NCBI RefSeq assembly: GCF_007992195.1
Contig: NZ_BJZU01000045.1
Coordinates: 1-43,643 of the forward strand
DNA: 43,643 nt
Source: Methylobacterium oxalidis
GTDB taxonomy: Bacteria > Pseudomonadota > Alphaproteobacteria > Rhizobiales > Beijerinckiaceae
Reading direction: 5' to 3'
Positions 9,685 through 19,097 of this stretch are shown here, piece after piece. Below the pieces are notes generated by a model. The model had not been told where the DNA came from. It was given only the letters and a program-made list of their open reading frames with translations, and searched no databases. Both the position numbers and the translations under genes were made by a program. Numbering within the stretch: the stretch's first letter is position 1; each line of letters starts with the position of its first letter.

Positions 9685-9703
9685 GGGCCGGCGAAACCGG
9701 CCC
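9685..9703 (-). terminator. Hairpin after the response regulator gene
   Basis: GGGCCGG-CGAAA-CCGGCCC, 7-bp stem, immediately beyond the TGA of the leftward response regulator gene. No strong T-tract. Confidence 0.5.
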
Positions 9704-9705
9704 GC

Positions 9706-10323
9706 TCAGGTCAGGGGCGGGGGCGGGGAGCCCGAGGCGCGCTCGGCCTCGACGAGCACGTCGAGGGCGCGCCAGGGCTTCGGGATGAAGACCGCGTGCT
9801 CGGGCACGTCCGGCCGCGCCACGGAGCGGCCGGAGGTGACGACGAGGCGCGCCCGGGGCCACAGGGTGGAGACGGCGCGGGCGAGCTGCAGCCCGTCCAT
9901 CTCGCCCGCGAGCCGCACGTCGGCGAAGACGAGGGCCACCTCGCCGCCGCGGGCCTGCAGGACGGCGAGCGCCGCCTCGGCGCTGTCGCAGCCGACGACG
10001 CTGAGCTCGGTCTCCTCGAGGAGCGCCTCCGCGAGCGCCCGGACCTCGGGCTCGTCCTCGACCACGAGGGCGAGGCGCCCGCCCTGGGCGCAAGGCGGGC
10101 TCACGGGATCGCCGGCCTCGTCCTGCGCTCGCCCGTCGGCCGACTGGCGGACTTGGCGCACGAGGGCGGCGAGGTGCTCCGGCACGCCCTCGGCCACCAG
10201 CGTGTCGTAGAAGGAGGCGAGGGTCTGGCCGATCTGGTCGAGGGGGATGCCGGGCGTCAGGGTCTCGACCGGCCGCCGAAAGCGGCCTCCGCTGCCCGTT
10301 GCCTGGTGCTTCGTTCTCGTCAC
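9706..10323 (-). CDS. Response regulator with NepR-like N-terminal motif and C-terminal receiver
   Basis: 205 residues from a GTG start with GGGGGA just upstream; another GTG 11 codons earlier is possible. Residues 28-58 read LDQIGQTLASFYDTLVAEGV and onward, matching the IG..L...YD..V.E.VP pattern of NepR, the anti-sigma factor of the alphaproteobacterial general stress response. Residues about 85-200 are a CheY-like receiver with acidic ED pair, phospho-acceptor D135 in FADVRL, and K182 in IPKPW. There is no DNA-binding domain. The gene is monocistronic, with no sigma factor or kinase beside it. The family is common in Methylobacterium as unassigned receivers; the NepR resemblance is by eye. 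Confidence 0.8.
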   Translation of the reverse strand: MTRTKHQATGSGGRFRRPVETLTPGIPLDQIGQTLASFYDTLVAEGVPEHLAALVRQVRQSADGRAQDEAGDPVSPPCAQGGRLALVVEDEPEVRALAEALLEETELSVVGCDSAEAALAVLQARGGEVALVFADVRLAGEMDGLQLARAVSTLWPRARLVVTSGRSVARPDVPEHAVFIPKPWRALDVLVEAERASGSPPPPLT

Positions 10324-10459
10324 GCCGATCCCCCGATCTGTTCGCCGCGGCTTCACGCGGACGCGCGGACTCCCGAAGGGGAAAAGTCGGGAATCGCTCG
10401 CGAGTTGCGACGCTACCCCGAAACGGCGCTCCCGTACCCGCCGTCCGGTGCGGGTTCGC

Positions 10460-11608
10460 TCACTCCGCGGCGTCGGCGTAGGCCATCACGCCGGAGACCG
10501 CGCGCACGTCGCGGTAGCGCGCGCCGCGCGTGCTCATCATGGCCTCGAACTTCTCGTGGACCTGAGCGACCGAGAGGCTGACGGGCTTGCGCCGACGGCC
10601 GGAGCCGGAGGCGAAGAAGATCGAGCGGTTCGCCCGGGCGGGGCCGGGCAGGAGCTTGGCGGCCGCCGCCTTCGGCTTGTCGACGACGTTCGCCAGGAAT
10701 TCCTCGGCGTCGTCCGGCCCGAGGAAGTGGGCGAGGTAGACCTCGCCGAGGGAGAGTTCGCGGCCGATGCGCAGGCTGATGCGGGCGGCGTCGCGCTTGA
10801 GCATCTCGCCGGCCATGAGCGCCGAGAGGTAGGGATCGCGGCGCAGTTCCAGGATGCGGGCGCGCTCGGCCGGGTCCGCCACGGACGGCTTGTCGTTGGC
10901 GTCCGCCACAACGAGGGCGGCTTCCTGGGCGAGGCCGTGCCGCGCGCCGAAGTCGCGGACCACGCCGAGCCAGGTGCGCTCGATGAACTGGTAGAGGCCG
11001 GTGGCCGAGGAGGTCTTGGCCTGAACCGCCGTGATGAAGCTCGATTCCTTGTCGGCCACCGCCATCAGGAGGACGGGATCGGTCTGCACGGTCTGGGCGG
11101 CGCGCACGATCTTCTGGACGAGGTGGCGCCGGATCTTCATCGGCCCGAACTCGAGGATGTCGTTCGGGTCGCCGACCGCGCTCTCGGAGAGCAGGTAATC
11201 GTAGGAGACGCGGTCGACCGCGTTCGAGCCGAGCTCGGTGTCGAGGTCGTGGACGGGCGCGAAGGCGGCCGAGGCGGTCAGCACGGCGGGCGGCGTGTCG
11301 AGGATCGGGACCGCGCTCGTCTGGATGCGGGGGCGCGGCATCACCAGCTCGGTGGCGGCCTGGGCCGAGGGCAGGGCCTGCTGCAGGCCGATCTTGCCGA
11401 GCTCCGTCCCGGACCCGAACAGCACCGCCGTGATGCCGGCGGCGAGCAGGGCGACGGCGAGGCCGGAGCGGGTGAGGGCGGGGCGGCTGCCGTGGTCGCG
11501 GCCGACCTGGGGGCCGAAGCTGAGGGCGTCGGACGAAGCGGCGGGGCCGGCGCCGAAGCGCGGCTTGGCGGAGGAGGCGTATGACGATCCGACCGTGCGA
11601 CCGCGCAT
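10460..11608 (-). CDS. SLT-domain lytic transglycosylase, membrane-anchored
   Basis: 382 residues. A short basic N-terminus precedes one hydrophobic segment (about residues 45-65, LAVALLAAGITAVLF), probably an anchor or uncleaved signal. Residues about 160-300 form a transglycosylase SLT domain that cleaves the MurNAc-GlcNAc bond with anhydro-sugar formation; E188 in DKESSF is the expected catalytic acid, followed by TGLYQFIERTW and the LAHFLGPDDA motif. The C-terminal 80 residues are basic and without recognised domain. Ribosome site AGAGGGA lies upstream of the ATG. Confidence 0.85.
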   Translation of the reverse strand: MRGRTVGSSYASSAKPRFGAGPAASSDALSFGPQVGRDHGSRPALTRSGLAVALLAAGITAVLFGSGTELGKIGLQQALPSAQAATELVMPRPRIQTSAVPILDTPPAVLTASAAFAPVHDLDTELGSNAVDRVSYDYLLSESAVGDPNDILEFGPMKIRRHLVQKIVRAAQTVQTDPVLLMAVADKESSFITAVQAKTSSATGLYQFIERTWLGVVRDFGARHGLAQEAALVVADANDKPSVADPAERARILELRRDPYLSALMAGEMLKRDAARISLRIGRELSLGEVYLAHFLGPDDAEEFLANVVDKPKAAAAKLLPGPARANRSIFFASGSGRRRKPVSLSVAQVHEKFEAMMSTRGARYRDVRAVSGVMAYADAAE

Positions 11609-11950
11609 CTGTGCGACTCAGTCCCTCTTCAACGCGCCGTTAAGGACGCCCGTTAAGGCCGATCTATCTTGACAGATGTGGCGACAACACGGCCGAGGTC
11701 GTGGCGGCACCGTGGCGGGTTATGCACGGGAAACTTTCACAGCTCAGGCATCGCGCGCCCGAAACAGTAAAAAGTGTTCAAATCTGTCTCTCAGACTTTA
11801 CACAATATTACTTGACATTCAGTTTGAACGAGATCTCACATTTAAGCAATCAATCCACCATTTTAATCGATTGTTTACCGTGGCGGACCGAGATGGCGCG
11901 ACGCGGGCCGAACGGGTCGGCCCTCTGCATGTCCGCCACGGAGCCGTCTC
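11609..11950. other. AT-rich divergent promoter region (transglycosylase / chemoreceptor)
   Basis: 342 bp with no gene. Positions about 11755-11875 are strikingly AT-rich for this genome. TTGACA at 11813-11818 could be a -35 element for the rightward chemoreceptor gene; the matching -10 is not clear. Two TTAA words at 11640 and 11653 lie 9 bp apart, close to but not equal to CtrA spacing. Confidence 0.5.
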
Positions 11951-13642
11951 ATGTCCGTTCTCGCGCGCACGGGGATCCTGAGCAAACTGATCGCGATCAT
12001 CGCCCTGATCGCCGTCATCGTCGGAGGCTGCATCCTGTACGCGCAATCGCGCATGACGGTGATCGACACCGCCTACAGCCAGTTGATCGATCGGGAGGCC
12101 AGGGCCGCGGTGTCCGCACGCCGGGCGAACCGGCTGATCTTCGAACTCAACTACTGGGTCTATCGGATCATCGCGGAGACGGAGGATGCCCAGATGCAGA
12201 GCGCCAGCGCCGGCTTCGAGGCGGCGGTCCCGCAGGTCAGAAAAATCATGGCGGACCTGCGCGACCAGTCGCCGACCTTCACCGACCGCATCGAGGCCCA
12301 GAACCGGCGGGTGGAAGCGTACCTCAGTGACATCACGGAGGTCCGGCGTCTCGGCACCGCGAACCGCAACGCGGAGGCGATCGACCTCGTCCACCGCTTG
12401 ATCGACCCGACCTTCTCGGCCCTGGTCGAGGAGGGCAACAAGCTCGGAGAGGACATCACCGCCTTCATGGAGAAGAGTTCGGACGGGCTGACGGATCAGA
12501 CGAACGAGACGCGCAGGACCCTGATGGTCGTGAGCGGCCTCGGCATGCTCTCGGGCCTTCTCGCCGCGATCCTGGTGTCGATGTTCGGCATCACGCGGCC
12601 GCTCGGGAGCCTCGTGGGCGTGCTGCAGCGCATGGCGCAGGGCGAGATCGACGCCGAGATCCGCGAGGCCCGGCGCGGCGACGAGGTCGGCGCGGTCGGG
12701 CGCGCCGTCGAGGGCATCAAGGCGATGGTCGCCAGGAAGGCGGTGGACGAGGCCGAGCGCAAGCGCGTCGCCGACGAGGCCGCGGCGGCCGAGCGGCGCC
12801 GGACCATGCTGGAGCTCGCCGACGGCTTCGAGCGGGTGGTCGGCGGCATCGTCGGGCTCGTCTCCTCCTCCGCCACCGAGCTCCAGGCCACCGCCCAGAC
12901 CCTGACCGCGAGCGCCACCGAGACGGCGAGCCAGTCCACCACCGTCGCGGCCGCGGCCGAGGAGGCCGCCTCGAACGTCAGCACGGTCGCCTCGGCGTCC
13001 GAGGAGCTCGGCGCCTCGGTCGAGGAGATCAGCCGGCAGGTCGGCAACTCCGCCGCCCTCGCGCAGATTGCGGTGGGCGAGGCGGACGAGACCGGCCGCC
13101 TGGTTCAGGAACTGGAGCAGGCCGCGGCCCGCATCGGAGACGTCGTGGCGATGATCTCGACGATCGCCGGCCAGACGAACCTGCTCGCCCTCAACGCGAC
13201 GATCGAGGCGGCCCGCGCGGGCGAGGCCGGCCGCGGCTTCGCCGTGGTGGCGACCGAGGTGAAGGAGCTCGCCGCCCAGACCAGCCGCGCGACCGGCGAG
13301 ATCGCCGGGCAGATCGCCCAGATCCAGGGCGCGACGGGACAGGCGGTCACGGCCATCGGCGGCATCTCCGGCCGCATCCGCGAGATCGACGCGGTGGCGA
13401 CCACGATCGCGGCCGCCGTGGGCCAGCAGCAATCGGCCACGGGCGAGATCGTCCGCAACGTGGCGCAGGCCTCCACCGGCACCGGAGAGGTCACGTCCAA
13501 CATCGCCGGCGTGGCGCGCGCCGCCGAGGAGACCGGGGCGGCGGCCGCGCAGGTCCTGTCCTCCGCGGACGAGCTGTCGCGGCAGTCGGAGCAGCTGAGC
13601 GCGCAGGTCTCCCGCTTCCTCGCCACCGTGCGCGCCGCCTGA
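11951..13642 (+). CDS. Methyl-accepting chemotaxis protein
   Basis: 563 residues: TM1 at about 10-32, a helical periplasmic sensor of about 155 residues (four-helix-bundle type, few aromatics), TM2 at about 190-212, a HAMP domain starting [15 protein letters not shown], and a long cytoplasmic signalling coiled coil. The hairpin tip with [19 protein letters not shown] is the conserved CheW/CheA contact. The periplasmic ligand is unknown. No che genes are adjacent, so it is an orphan receptor. Confidence 0.94.
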   Translation: MSVLARTGILSKLIAIIALIAVIVGGCILYAQSRMTVIDTAYSQLIDREARAAVSARRANRLIFELNYWVYRIIAETEDAQMQSASAGFEAAVPQVRKIMADLRDQSPTFTDRIEAQNRRVEAYLSDITEVRRLGTANRNAEAIDLVHRLIDPTFSALVEEGNKLGEDITAFMEKSSDGLTDQTNETRRTLMVVSGLGMLSGLLAAILVSMFGITRPLGSLVGVLQRMAQGEIDAEIREARRGDEVGAVGRAVEGIKAMVARKAVDEAERKRVADEAAAAERRRTMLELADGFERVVGGIVGLVSSSATELQATAQTLTASATETASQSTTVAAAAEEAASNVSTVASASEELGASVEEISRQVGNSAALAQIAVGEADETGRLVQELEQAAARIGDVVAMISTIAGQTNLLALNATIEAARAGEAGRGFAVVATEVKELAAQTSRATGEIAGQIAQIQGATGQAVTAIGGISGRIREIDAVATTIAAAVGQQQSATGEIVRNVAQASTGTGEVTSNIAGVARAAEETGAAAAQVLSSADELSRQSEQLSAQVSRFLATVRAA

Positions 13643-13665
13643 GCGGGATTCCGGCGGGCGCGGCG

Positions 13666-15018
13666 CTACCGATAGTCGGTCGGCGTCAGCCCGTGCCGGG
13701 CGATCTTGTCGTAGAGGGTCTTGCGCGGCGTGCCGAGCGCCTCGGCGGCGAGGCGCACGTCGCCGCCCGCCATGATCAGCTCGTCGCGGATGAGATCGCG
13801 CTCGAAGCGGTCGACCTGCTCGGCGAGCGTCCGGCCCGCCGCGGGTTCGGCGTGCGCCTCGCCGCCGCCCGCGAAGCCCAGAGCGCAGCGCTCGGCGTAA
13901 TGGCCGAGCTCGCGCACGTTGCCGGGCCAGGTATGGCCGAGCAGGTGCTCGCGGATCGCCGCCGTCACGGGCGGCGCCTCCCGGTTGAAGCGGCCGGCGG
14001 CGCGGGCGAGGAAGTGCTGGAACAGCAGCATCACGTCCTCCCGGCGGTCGCGCAGCGGCGGGATCGCGATCGTGATGACGTTGAGGCGGTGGAAGAGGTC
14101 GTCACGGAAGGTGCCCTGCGCCGCCGCCTGGCCGAGATCGACCTTCGTGGCGGCGATGACCCGCATGTCGACCGCGCGGATCTCGTTGGTGCCGAGCGGC
14201 TCCACCGTGCGCTCCTGCAGGACGCGCAGGAGCTTCACCTGGAGGTTCAGGGGCATGCTCTCGATCTCGTCGAGGAAGAGCGTGCCGCCGTGCGCGTGCT
14301 CGATGCGCCCGACCCGGCGCTTGAGCGCCCCCGTGAAGGCGCCGGCCTCGTGGCCGAACAGCTCGCTCTCCACAACGGAGTCGGGCAGCGCGCCGCAATT
14401 CATGGCCACGAAGTTCCTCGCGGCGCGCCGGCTCCAGCGATGCAGGGCGCTCGCCACCACCTCCTTGCCGGAGCCGGTCTCGCCGAGGACCAGCACGTCG
14501 ACGTCGGCGCCCGCCACGTCGCGCACGAGGCGGCGCAGGCGCACGATCTCCGGCGAGATGCCGAGGAAGGCCGGGTCCGCCTCCACCGCCTCGTCGAGGC
14601 GCGCCCGCAGGCGCCGGTTCTCCAGCGTCAGGCGCCGCCGGTCGAGGGCGCGGCGCACGGAGGTGATCAGCGCCTCGGCCGGGTAGGGCTTGGCCAGGAA
14701 GTCGTAGACGCCGTCCTGGATGGCGCCGACCGCCATCGGGATGTCGCCGTGCCCGGTGATCAGGATGACGGGCAGCTCCGGGTCGGCCGCCTGGATCGCC
14801 TCGAACAGGCCGCGGCCGTCGAGCCCGGGCAGGCGGACGTCGCTGACGACGACGCCGGGCGGATCGGACAGGATCGCCGCGAGGGCCGGCTCGGCGGCCG
14901 GGAAGACCTCCACCGGGAAGCCGCCGAGTTCCAGGCTCTGGCGGTTCGCCCGCCGCACATCCTCCTCGTCGTCGACGAAGATGATCCGCTCGGACCGGTC
15001 GCTGTCCGTCTCGCTCAC
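13666..15018 (-). CDS. dctD: DctD, sigma-54-dependent response regulator for C4-dicarboxylate transport
   Basis: 450 residues. An N-terminal receiver (phospho-acceptor Asp in VVVSDVRLPG) is followed by a sigma-54 AAA+ domain with Walker A GETGSGKE, the sigma-54-contacting GAFTGA loop and Walker B GTLFLDEIE, then a Fis-type helix-turn-helix (AAEALGTPRKTLYDKI). The GTG start at 15018 overlaps the dctB stop in a GTGA arrangement, so translation is coupled. It is expected to bind the dyad sites upstream of dctA and drive the sigma-54 promoter found there. Confidence 0.93.
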   Translation of the reverse strand: MSETDSDRSERIIFVDDEEDVRRANRQSLELGGFPVEVFPAAEPALAAILSDPPGVVVSDVRLPGLDGRGLFEAIQAADPELPVILITGHGDIPMAVGAIQDGVYDFLAKPYPAEALITSVRRALDRRRLTLENRRLRARLDEAVEADPAFLGISPEIVRLRRLVRDVAGADVDVLVLGETGSGKEVVASALHRWSRRAARNFVAMNCGALPDSVVESELFGHEAGAFTGALKRRVGRIEHAHGGTLFLDEIESMPLNLQVKLLRVLQERTVEPLGTNEIRAVDMRVIAATKVDLGQAAAQGTFRDDLFHRLNVITIAIPPLRDRREDVMLLFQHFLARAAGRFNREAPPVTAAIREHLLGHTWPGNVRELGHYAERCALGFAGGGEAHAEPAAGRTLAEQVDRFERDLIRDELIMAGGDVRLAAEALGTPRKTLYDKIARHGLTPTDYR

Positions 15019-16868
15019 GCCGCGCTCTCCGCCCGCCGCTCCAGCGCAGGGGCGCGGGCGAGCTCCATCCGGAAGATCGTGCCGGCGGGCTCGTTCCCGC
15101 GCAGCGTCAGGGTGCCGCCGCAATCCTCGACGATCCCGCGGGCGATGGCGAGGCCGAGGCCGAGCCCGTCCGACTTCGTCGTGAAGAAGGCGTCGAAGAC
15201 CTGGGCGCGCTGCGCCTCCTCGATCCCGGTGCCGTTGTCGCGCACTTCGACCGCGATGCGGGCTTCCTCCTCAAGGATGACGACCGCGACGCGCGGCTCG
15301 GCCCGGCCGGCGACGGCGTCGAGCGCGTTCTGGATCAGGTTGACGAGGACCTGCTCCAGGCGCGGCCCGTCGCCGAGCACCGCGAGGCCGGCGGGCGGGC
15401 GGGCGACGTCGAGCGCGATGCCGGAGGCCGCGGCCCGTCCCTCCACGAGCTCCAGGCTGTTGCGGACGATCTCGGCGAGCGCCACCGGCTCGCGCCGGCC
15501 CGAGGCGCGGCGGGCGAAGCCCTTGAGCTGGCGGGTGAGCGCGCCGATCCGGTCGGTGAGCCGACCGATCGCCGTCACGTTCTCGGCGGCGTCCTCGACG
15601 CGGCCCCGCCGCACCAGGATCGCGGTGTTGTCGGCGTAGGAGCGGATGGCGGCGAGCGGCTGATTGATCTCGTGGGCCATGCTCGCCGCGAACTGGCCGA
15701 GGGCGGCGAGCCGGCCCGCCTGAGCGAGCTCGCGCCCGAGCCGCTCGCGCTCGGCCTCGGCCCGGCGCCGCTCCTCGGCCTCGGCGCGCAGCCGCCCGTT
15801 CGCCTCGCTGAGCGCCTGCGTCCGCTCCGCCACGCGCGCCTCCAGCTCCTCGCGGCGGGCGGCCTCCTCGCGCAGGCGCGCCCGCGTCCGCGCCCGGCGT
15901 CCGAGCAGCGTCGCGAGCCCGAGGGCCGCGAGCCCCGTGGCGAGAAGCGCGATGATCGCGCCCTGGCGCCACTCGCGCTCGACCGCCGCGCCGACCGGCG
16001 TCAGCGTGTAGAGCCGCCACTCGGTGCCCGGCACGGCGGCGTCGCGCAGGAGGGCGGCGCGGGCGGGCAGCGGCCCGCCGCCGACCCGCACGAGGCCCTC
16101 CTGCCCCTCGACCGGGTGAAGGGGCAGGGGATCGAGCGGTGCGCCTCCGAAATCGAGGCTCTCGCGGATGCGGTCGCGCTCGGCGGGGCCGATCGGGCGC
16201 AGCGTCCGGAAGCGCCACGCCGGGTCGCTCGCCACCAGCACGATGCCGCGCGCATCGGCCACGAACACGCTCTCCTCCGCCTCCCGCCAGCCCGCCTCGA
16301 CGGCGTCGAACTCGATCTTGACGACGACGACCCCGCTCGCGTCGCCGAGCCGCCGTGCGAGGTAGAAGCCGGGCCGCCCGCTCACCGTGCCGAGGGCGAA
16401 CTGCGAGCCCGCCCCCTGCGCCATGGCGGACCGGAAGTAGGGGCGGAAGCCGTAATCCTGGCCGAGGAAGCTGCGCGGCGTCCCGACGTTGCTCGCCGCC
16501 ACCGTGATCCCGTCGGCCCGCACCGCGTAGATCACGGCCGCACCGGTGGCGGCCGCGACCTCGGCGAGGCGCCCGTTGACGCGGGCCACGAGGGCCTCGT
16601 CCGCGCCGGCCCGCAGCACGCCCGCGATCTCGGGATCCGCCGCGAGCGCCAGCGGCAGGGCGGTCTGCCGCTGCATCTCCGCGCGCAGCGCACCGACCTG
16701 GAGGGCGAGCGTCGCGTGGGCGGCGGCCCCGAGATCGGCGAGCGCCGAGCGCTCGGCGGCGCGCCCGCCCGCCCAGGCCGCCGCCAGCATCGCGGCGAGC
16801 GCCGCGAGCCAGAGCCAGCGGCCGCCACGGCTGAAGGATGATGCCACTGCCGCCGCGCTTCCGGTCAC
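15015..16868 (-). CDS. dctB: DctB, C4-dicarboxylate sensor histidine kinase
   Basis: 617 residues: TM1 about 17-37, a periplasmic double-Cache sensor domain (about 45-290) that reads C4-dicarboxylates in the family, TM2 about 300-320, a coiled-coil linker rich in Arg/Glu/Ala, then the kinase core with H-box MAHEINQPLAAIRSYADN, N-box and GLGLGLAIARGIVEDCGG. The gene heads the dctBD operon and is divergent from dctA, the standard arrangement in rhizobia and relatives. Confidence 0.93.
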   Translation of the reverse strand: MTGSAAAVASSFSRGGRWLWLAALAAMLAAAWAGGRAAERSALADLGAAAHATLALQVGALRAEMQRQTALPLALAADPEIAGVLRAGADEALVARVNGRLAEVAAATGAAVIYAVRADGITVAASNVGTPRSFLGQDYGFRPYFRSAMAQGAGSQFALGTVSGRPGFYLARRLGDASGVVVVKIEFDAVEAGWREAEESVFVADARGIVLVASDPAWRFRTLRPIGPAERDRIRESLDFGGAPLDPLPLHPVEGQEGLVRVGGGPLPARAALLRDAAVPGTEWRLYTLTPVGAAVEREWRQGAIIALLATGLAALGLATLLGRRARTRARLREEAARREELEARVAERTQALSEANGRLRAEAEERRRAEAERERLGRELAQAGRLAALGQFAASMAHEINQPLAAIRSYADNTAILVRRGRVEDAAENVTAIGRLTDRIGALTRQLKGFARRASGRREPVALAEIVRNSLELVEGRAAASGIALDVARPPAGLAVLGDGPRLEQVLVNLIQNALDAVAGRAEPRVAVVILEEEARIAVEVRDNGTGIEEAQRAQVFDAFFTTKSDGLGLGLAIARGIVEDCGGTLTLRGNEPAGTIFRMELARAPALERRAESAA

Positions 16869-16882
16869 GCTTGGAGGCCGCG

Positions 16883-16928
16883 TGCGGATTCCCGGACAGG
16901 TTCGGGCGGCCGCGTGCGGATCACCGCA
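16883..16928 (+). promoter_or_regulatory. Tandem DctD-type upstream activating sites
   Basis: Two copies of GGCCGCGTGCGGAT begin 32 bp apart (16876 and 16908), about three helical turns. Each starts a dyad: TGCGGATTCCCGGACA (16883-16898, imperfect) and TGCGGATCACCGCA (16915-16928, perfect). They lie about 90-130 bp before the sigma-54 promoter, as do the tandem DctD sites known upstream of rhizobial dctA. Confidence 0.7.
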
Positions 16929-17013
16929 ACGCGCGCCCGGGCCGGCCCCGGAACGACAGGAAAAATCCTTCTTGCATCAGGCATTTAACAAAATCTTCAC
17001 CGGGCCGCTCGGC

Positions 17014-17029
17014 TGGCACGCGGGTTGCC
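17014..17029 (+). promoter_or_regulatory. Sigma-54 promoter of dctA
   Basis: TGGCAC-GCGGG-TTGC matches the -24/-12 consensus TGGCAC-N5-TTGC exactly, 143 bp before the dctA ATG. Confidence 0.88.
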
Positions 17030-17171
17030 ATTCCCACCACGTATCGCAGCCCTGCCCCGTCGGCATGACTGCAAGCCTCACGGCCAAAAGCAAGTGCGGA
17101 CGCGACGCTCCCGGGTGCACCCGGCGGCCGCGAGCCGCCCCACCGAGATCGCAACCGAAGGGAGAACGCCC

Positions 17172-18512
17172 ATGGCCGCCCTACCGTCACCGCTCACCGC
17201 GCCCCACGCCCCGCCCGCGCCGAAGCCGCTCTACCGCACGCTCTACTTCCAGGTGCTCCTCGCGGTGGCGATCGGCATCCTGCTCGGCCACTTCTACCCG
17301 CAGCTCGGCGCCGACATGAAGCCGCTGGGCGACGCCTTCATCAAGCTCGTCAAGATGATCATCGCGCCGGTGATCTTCCTCACCGTCGTCTCCGGCATCG
17401 CCGGCATGACGAACCTGGAGAAGGTCGGCCGGGTCGGCGGCAAGGCGCTTGTCTACTTCCTCACCTTCTCGACGCTGGCGCTTTTCGTCGGCCTCGCGGT
17501 GGCCAACATCCTGCAGCCGGGCCACGGCCTGCACATCGATCCGAACTCCCTCGACCCGAAGGCGGTCGCCACCTATGCCGGCAAGGCGAAGGAGCAGTCG
17601 ATCACCGACTTCCTGATGAACATCATCCCCTCCACCGCGGTCGGGGCGTTCGCGGGCGGCGAGATCCTGCAGGTGCTGTTCTTCTCGGTGCTGTTCGGCT
17701 TCGGCCTCGCCTTCCTGGGCGACCGCGGCAAGCCGGTGCTCGAGATCGTGAAGGTGCTCTCCGAGGCGATCTTCGGCGTCGTCAACATCATCATGAAGGT
17801 CGCCCCCATCGGCGCCTTCGGCGCCATGGCCTTCACCATCGGCAAGTACGGGATCAGCTCGCTCGCCAACCTCGCCTACCTCGTGGGCGCCTTCTACCTG
17901 ACCTCGGCGATCTTCGTCTTCCTCGTGCTCGGCGCCGTCGCCCGCTACAACGGGTTCTCGATCGTCCGGCTCATCCGCTACATCAAGGAGGAGCTGCTCC
18001 TCGTCCTCGGCACCTCGTCCTCCGAGTCCGCGCTGCCCTCGCTCATCGACAAGATGGAGCGCGCCGGCTGCTCGCGCCCCGTCGTGGGCCTCGTGGTCCC
18101 GACCGGCTACTCGTTCAATCTCGACGGCACCAACATCTACATGACGATGGCGGCCCTGTTCATCGCGCAGGCGACCGACACGCCGCTCTCGCTCGGCGAG
18201 CAGGCCCTCCTGCTCCTCGTGGCGATGCTGTCCTCGAAGGGCGCGGCGGGCGTCACCGGTTCCGGCTTCATCACGCTCGCGGCGACGCTGGCGGTGGTGC
18301 CCTCGGTTCCGGTCGTCGGCATGGCCCTGATCCTCGGCATCGACCGCTTCATGTCGGAGTGCCGCGCGCTGACGAACTTCATCGGCAACGCGGTGGCCTG
18401 CATCGTCGTGGCCCGCTGGGAGGGCGAGGTCGACGAGGCCCGCCTGCACGCCGCCCTCGGCGGCGGCAAACCGGCCCCCGAGCCGGTGCCGGTCCTGCAG
18501 CCCGCCGAGTGA
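17172..18512 (+). CDS. dctA: DctA, C4-dicarboxylate/H+(Na+) symporter
   Basis: 446 residues, the normal DctA length. An inner-membrane carrier of the DAACS (glutamate transporter) family that imports succinate, fumarate and malate. Family motifs are present: the serine-rich hairpin [13 protein letters not shown] and the [19 protein letters not shown] helix, plus the substrate-contacting ASSKG-like [13 protein letters not shown] segment and the [12 protein letters not shown] helix. The ATG at 17172 follows GAAGGGAG; longer upstream readings would run through the promoter. Regulated by DctB/DctD from the divergent operon through the sigma-54 promoter. Confidence 0.96.
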   Translation: MAALPSPLTAPHAPPAPKPLYRTLYFQVLLAVAIGILLGHFYPQLGADMKPLGDAFIKLVKMIIAPVIFLTVVSGIAGMTNLEKVGRVGGKALVYFLTFSTLALFVGLAVANILQPGHGLHIDPNSLDPKAVATYAGKAKEQSITDFLMNIIPSTAVGAFAGGEILQVLFFSVLFGFGLAFLGDRGKPVLEIVKVLSEAIFGVVNIIMKVAPIGAFGAMAFTIGKYGISSLANLAYLVGAFYLTSAIFVFLVLGAVARYNGFSIVRLIRYIKEELLLVLGTSSSESALPSLIDKMERAGCSRPVVGLVVPTGYSFNLDGTNIYMTMAALFIAQATDTPLSLGEQALLLLVAMLSSKGAAGVTGSGFITLAATLAVVPSVPVVGMALILGIDRFMSECRALTNFIGNAVACIVVARWEGEVDEARLHAALGGGKPAPEPVPVLQPAE

Positions 18513-18562
18513 GGCACGCACCGCCCCGGCGCCGGCCCAGCCGTCGCCGGGACGATCTCATC

Positions 18563-18595
18563 GGGCCGCGCTCTCCTCGGGGGCGCGGCCTTTCC
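18563..18595 (+). terminator. Terminator of dctA
   Basis: GGCCGCGC (18564-18571) pairs with GCGCGGCC (18583-18590), followed by TTTCCCTGTT. Confidence 0.75.
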
Positions 18596-18631
18596 CTGTT
18601 CGAGGGCGCCCGCCGCGCTCCGCCGGCCCGG

Positions 18632-18843
18632 TCAGTTCGCGAGGCCGCAGGCCCTGCGCAGGCGCGCGTCGGCCCGCGCGAGCAGCCTCGCCGAGAGTTC
18701 GGCATCCCCCGCCGCGAGGGCACGGTCGGCTGCGCCCACGTCGCGCTTGGCGAGCCAGAAGAGGACGTGGTGACGGAGCGGGCTGAAGGGCCACACGCGG
18801 CCGGTCTCCTGCGGCGAGAGACCGAAGGAAGTGCAAAATTCAT
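18632..18843 (-). pseudogene. Small hypothetical gene with a probable one-base frameshift near its start
   Basis: An open frame with strong G/C third-position bias runs leftward to the TGA at 18632. It encodes about 65 residues containing GRVWPFSPLRHHVLFWLAKR and a helical, Ala/Arg-rich end (RADARLRRACGLAN). No ATG, GTG or TTG opens this frame between its upstream stop (18872) and the middle of the sequence. The ATG at 18843 would fit if one T were added to the TTTT run just after it, giving an N-terminus MNFCTSFGLSP. Either the gene is broken or there is a homopolymer error. Function unknown. Confidence 0.45.
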
Positions 18844-18894
18844 GCTCGCGGAGCTGGTCCCCGACCGTCGGTCAGGCGGCCGCGCGGCGCCCGC

Positions 18895-19008
18895 TCAGAA
18901 CCAGCCGAGGGAGATGCCGGCGAGCAGCAGCAGCACCACGGCGCCGCCGGCGATCGTACCCTGAGCGTCGTTCATCACCGGCCTGCGAAGGGGTGTCTTC
19001 ATCGTCAT
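18895..19008 (-). CDS. 37-residue single-helix membrane peptide
   Basis: Starts at an ATG with GGGAGG six bases upstream. The basic N-terminus (KTPLRRP) is followed by one hydrophobic helix, GTIAGGAVVLLLLAGISLGW, and ends WF. Good codon bias for the genome. Function unknown; a stress or envelope peptide is possible. Confidence 0.6.
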   Translation of the reverse strand: MTMKTPLRRPVMNDAQGTIAGGAVVLLLLAGISLGWF

Positions 19009-19097
19009 GGCGGCCTCCCGGCTGAGGGAGGAGCATGCGCGCATGGGCCGCCGAAATCCCCATCAAATGGCAGGGCGCGGCCTGCCCGGACGGGAGC

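Noticed and set aside
11640..11656. Two TTAA words upstream of the transglycosylase gene as a CtrA box
   Set aside because: Spacer is 9 bp, not 7, so it does not fit the full CtrA site.
13693..15639. 648-codon rightward frame opposite dctD and dctB
   Set aside because: Crosses two real overlapping genes and has no domain or start signal.
17187..18521. 444-codon leftward frame opposite dctA
   Set aside because: Asp/Arg/His-rich shadow of a conserved transporter.
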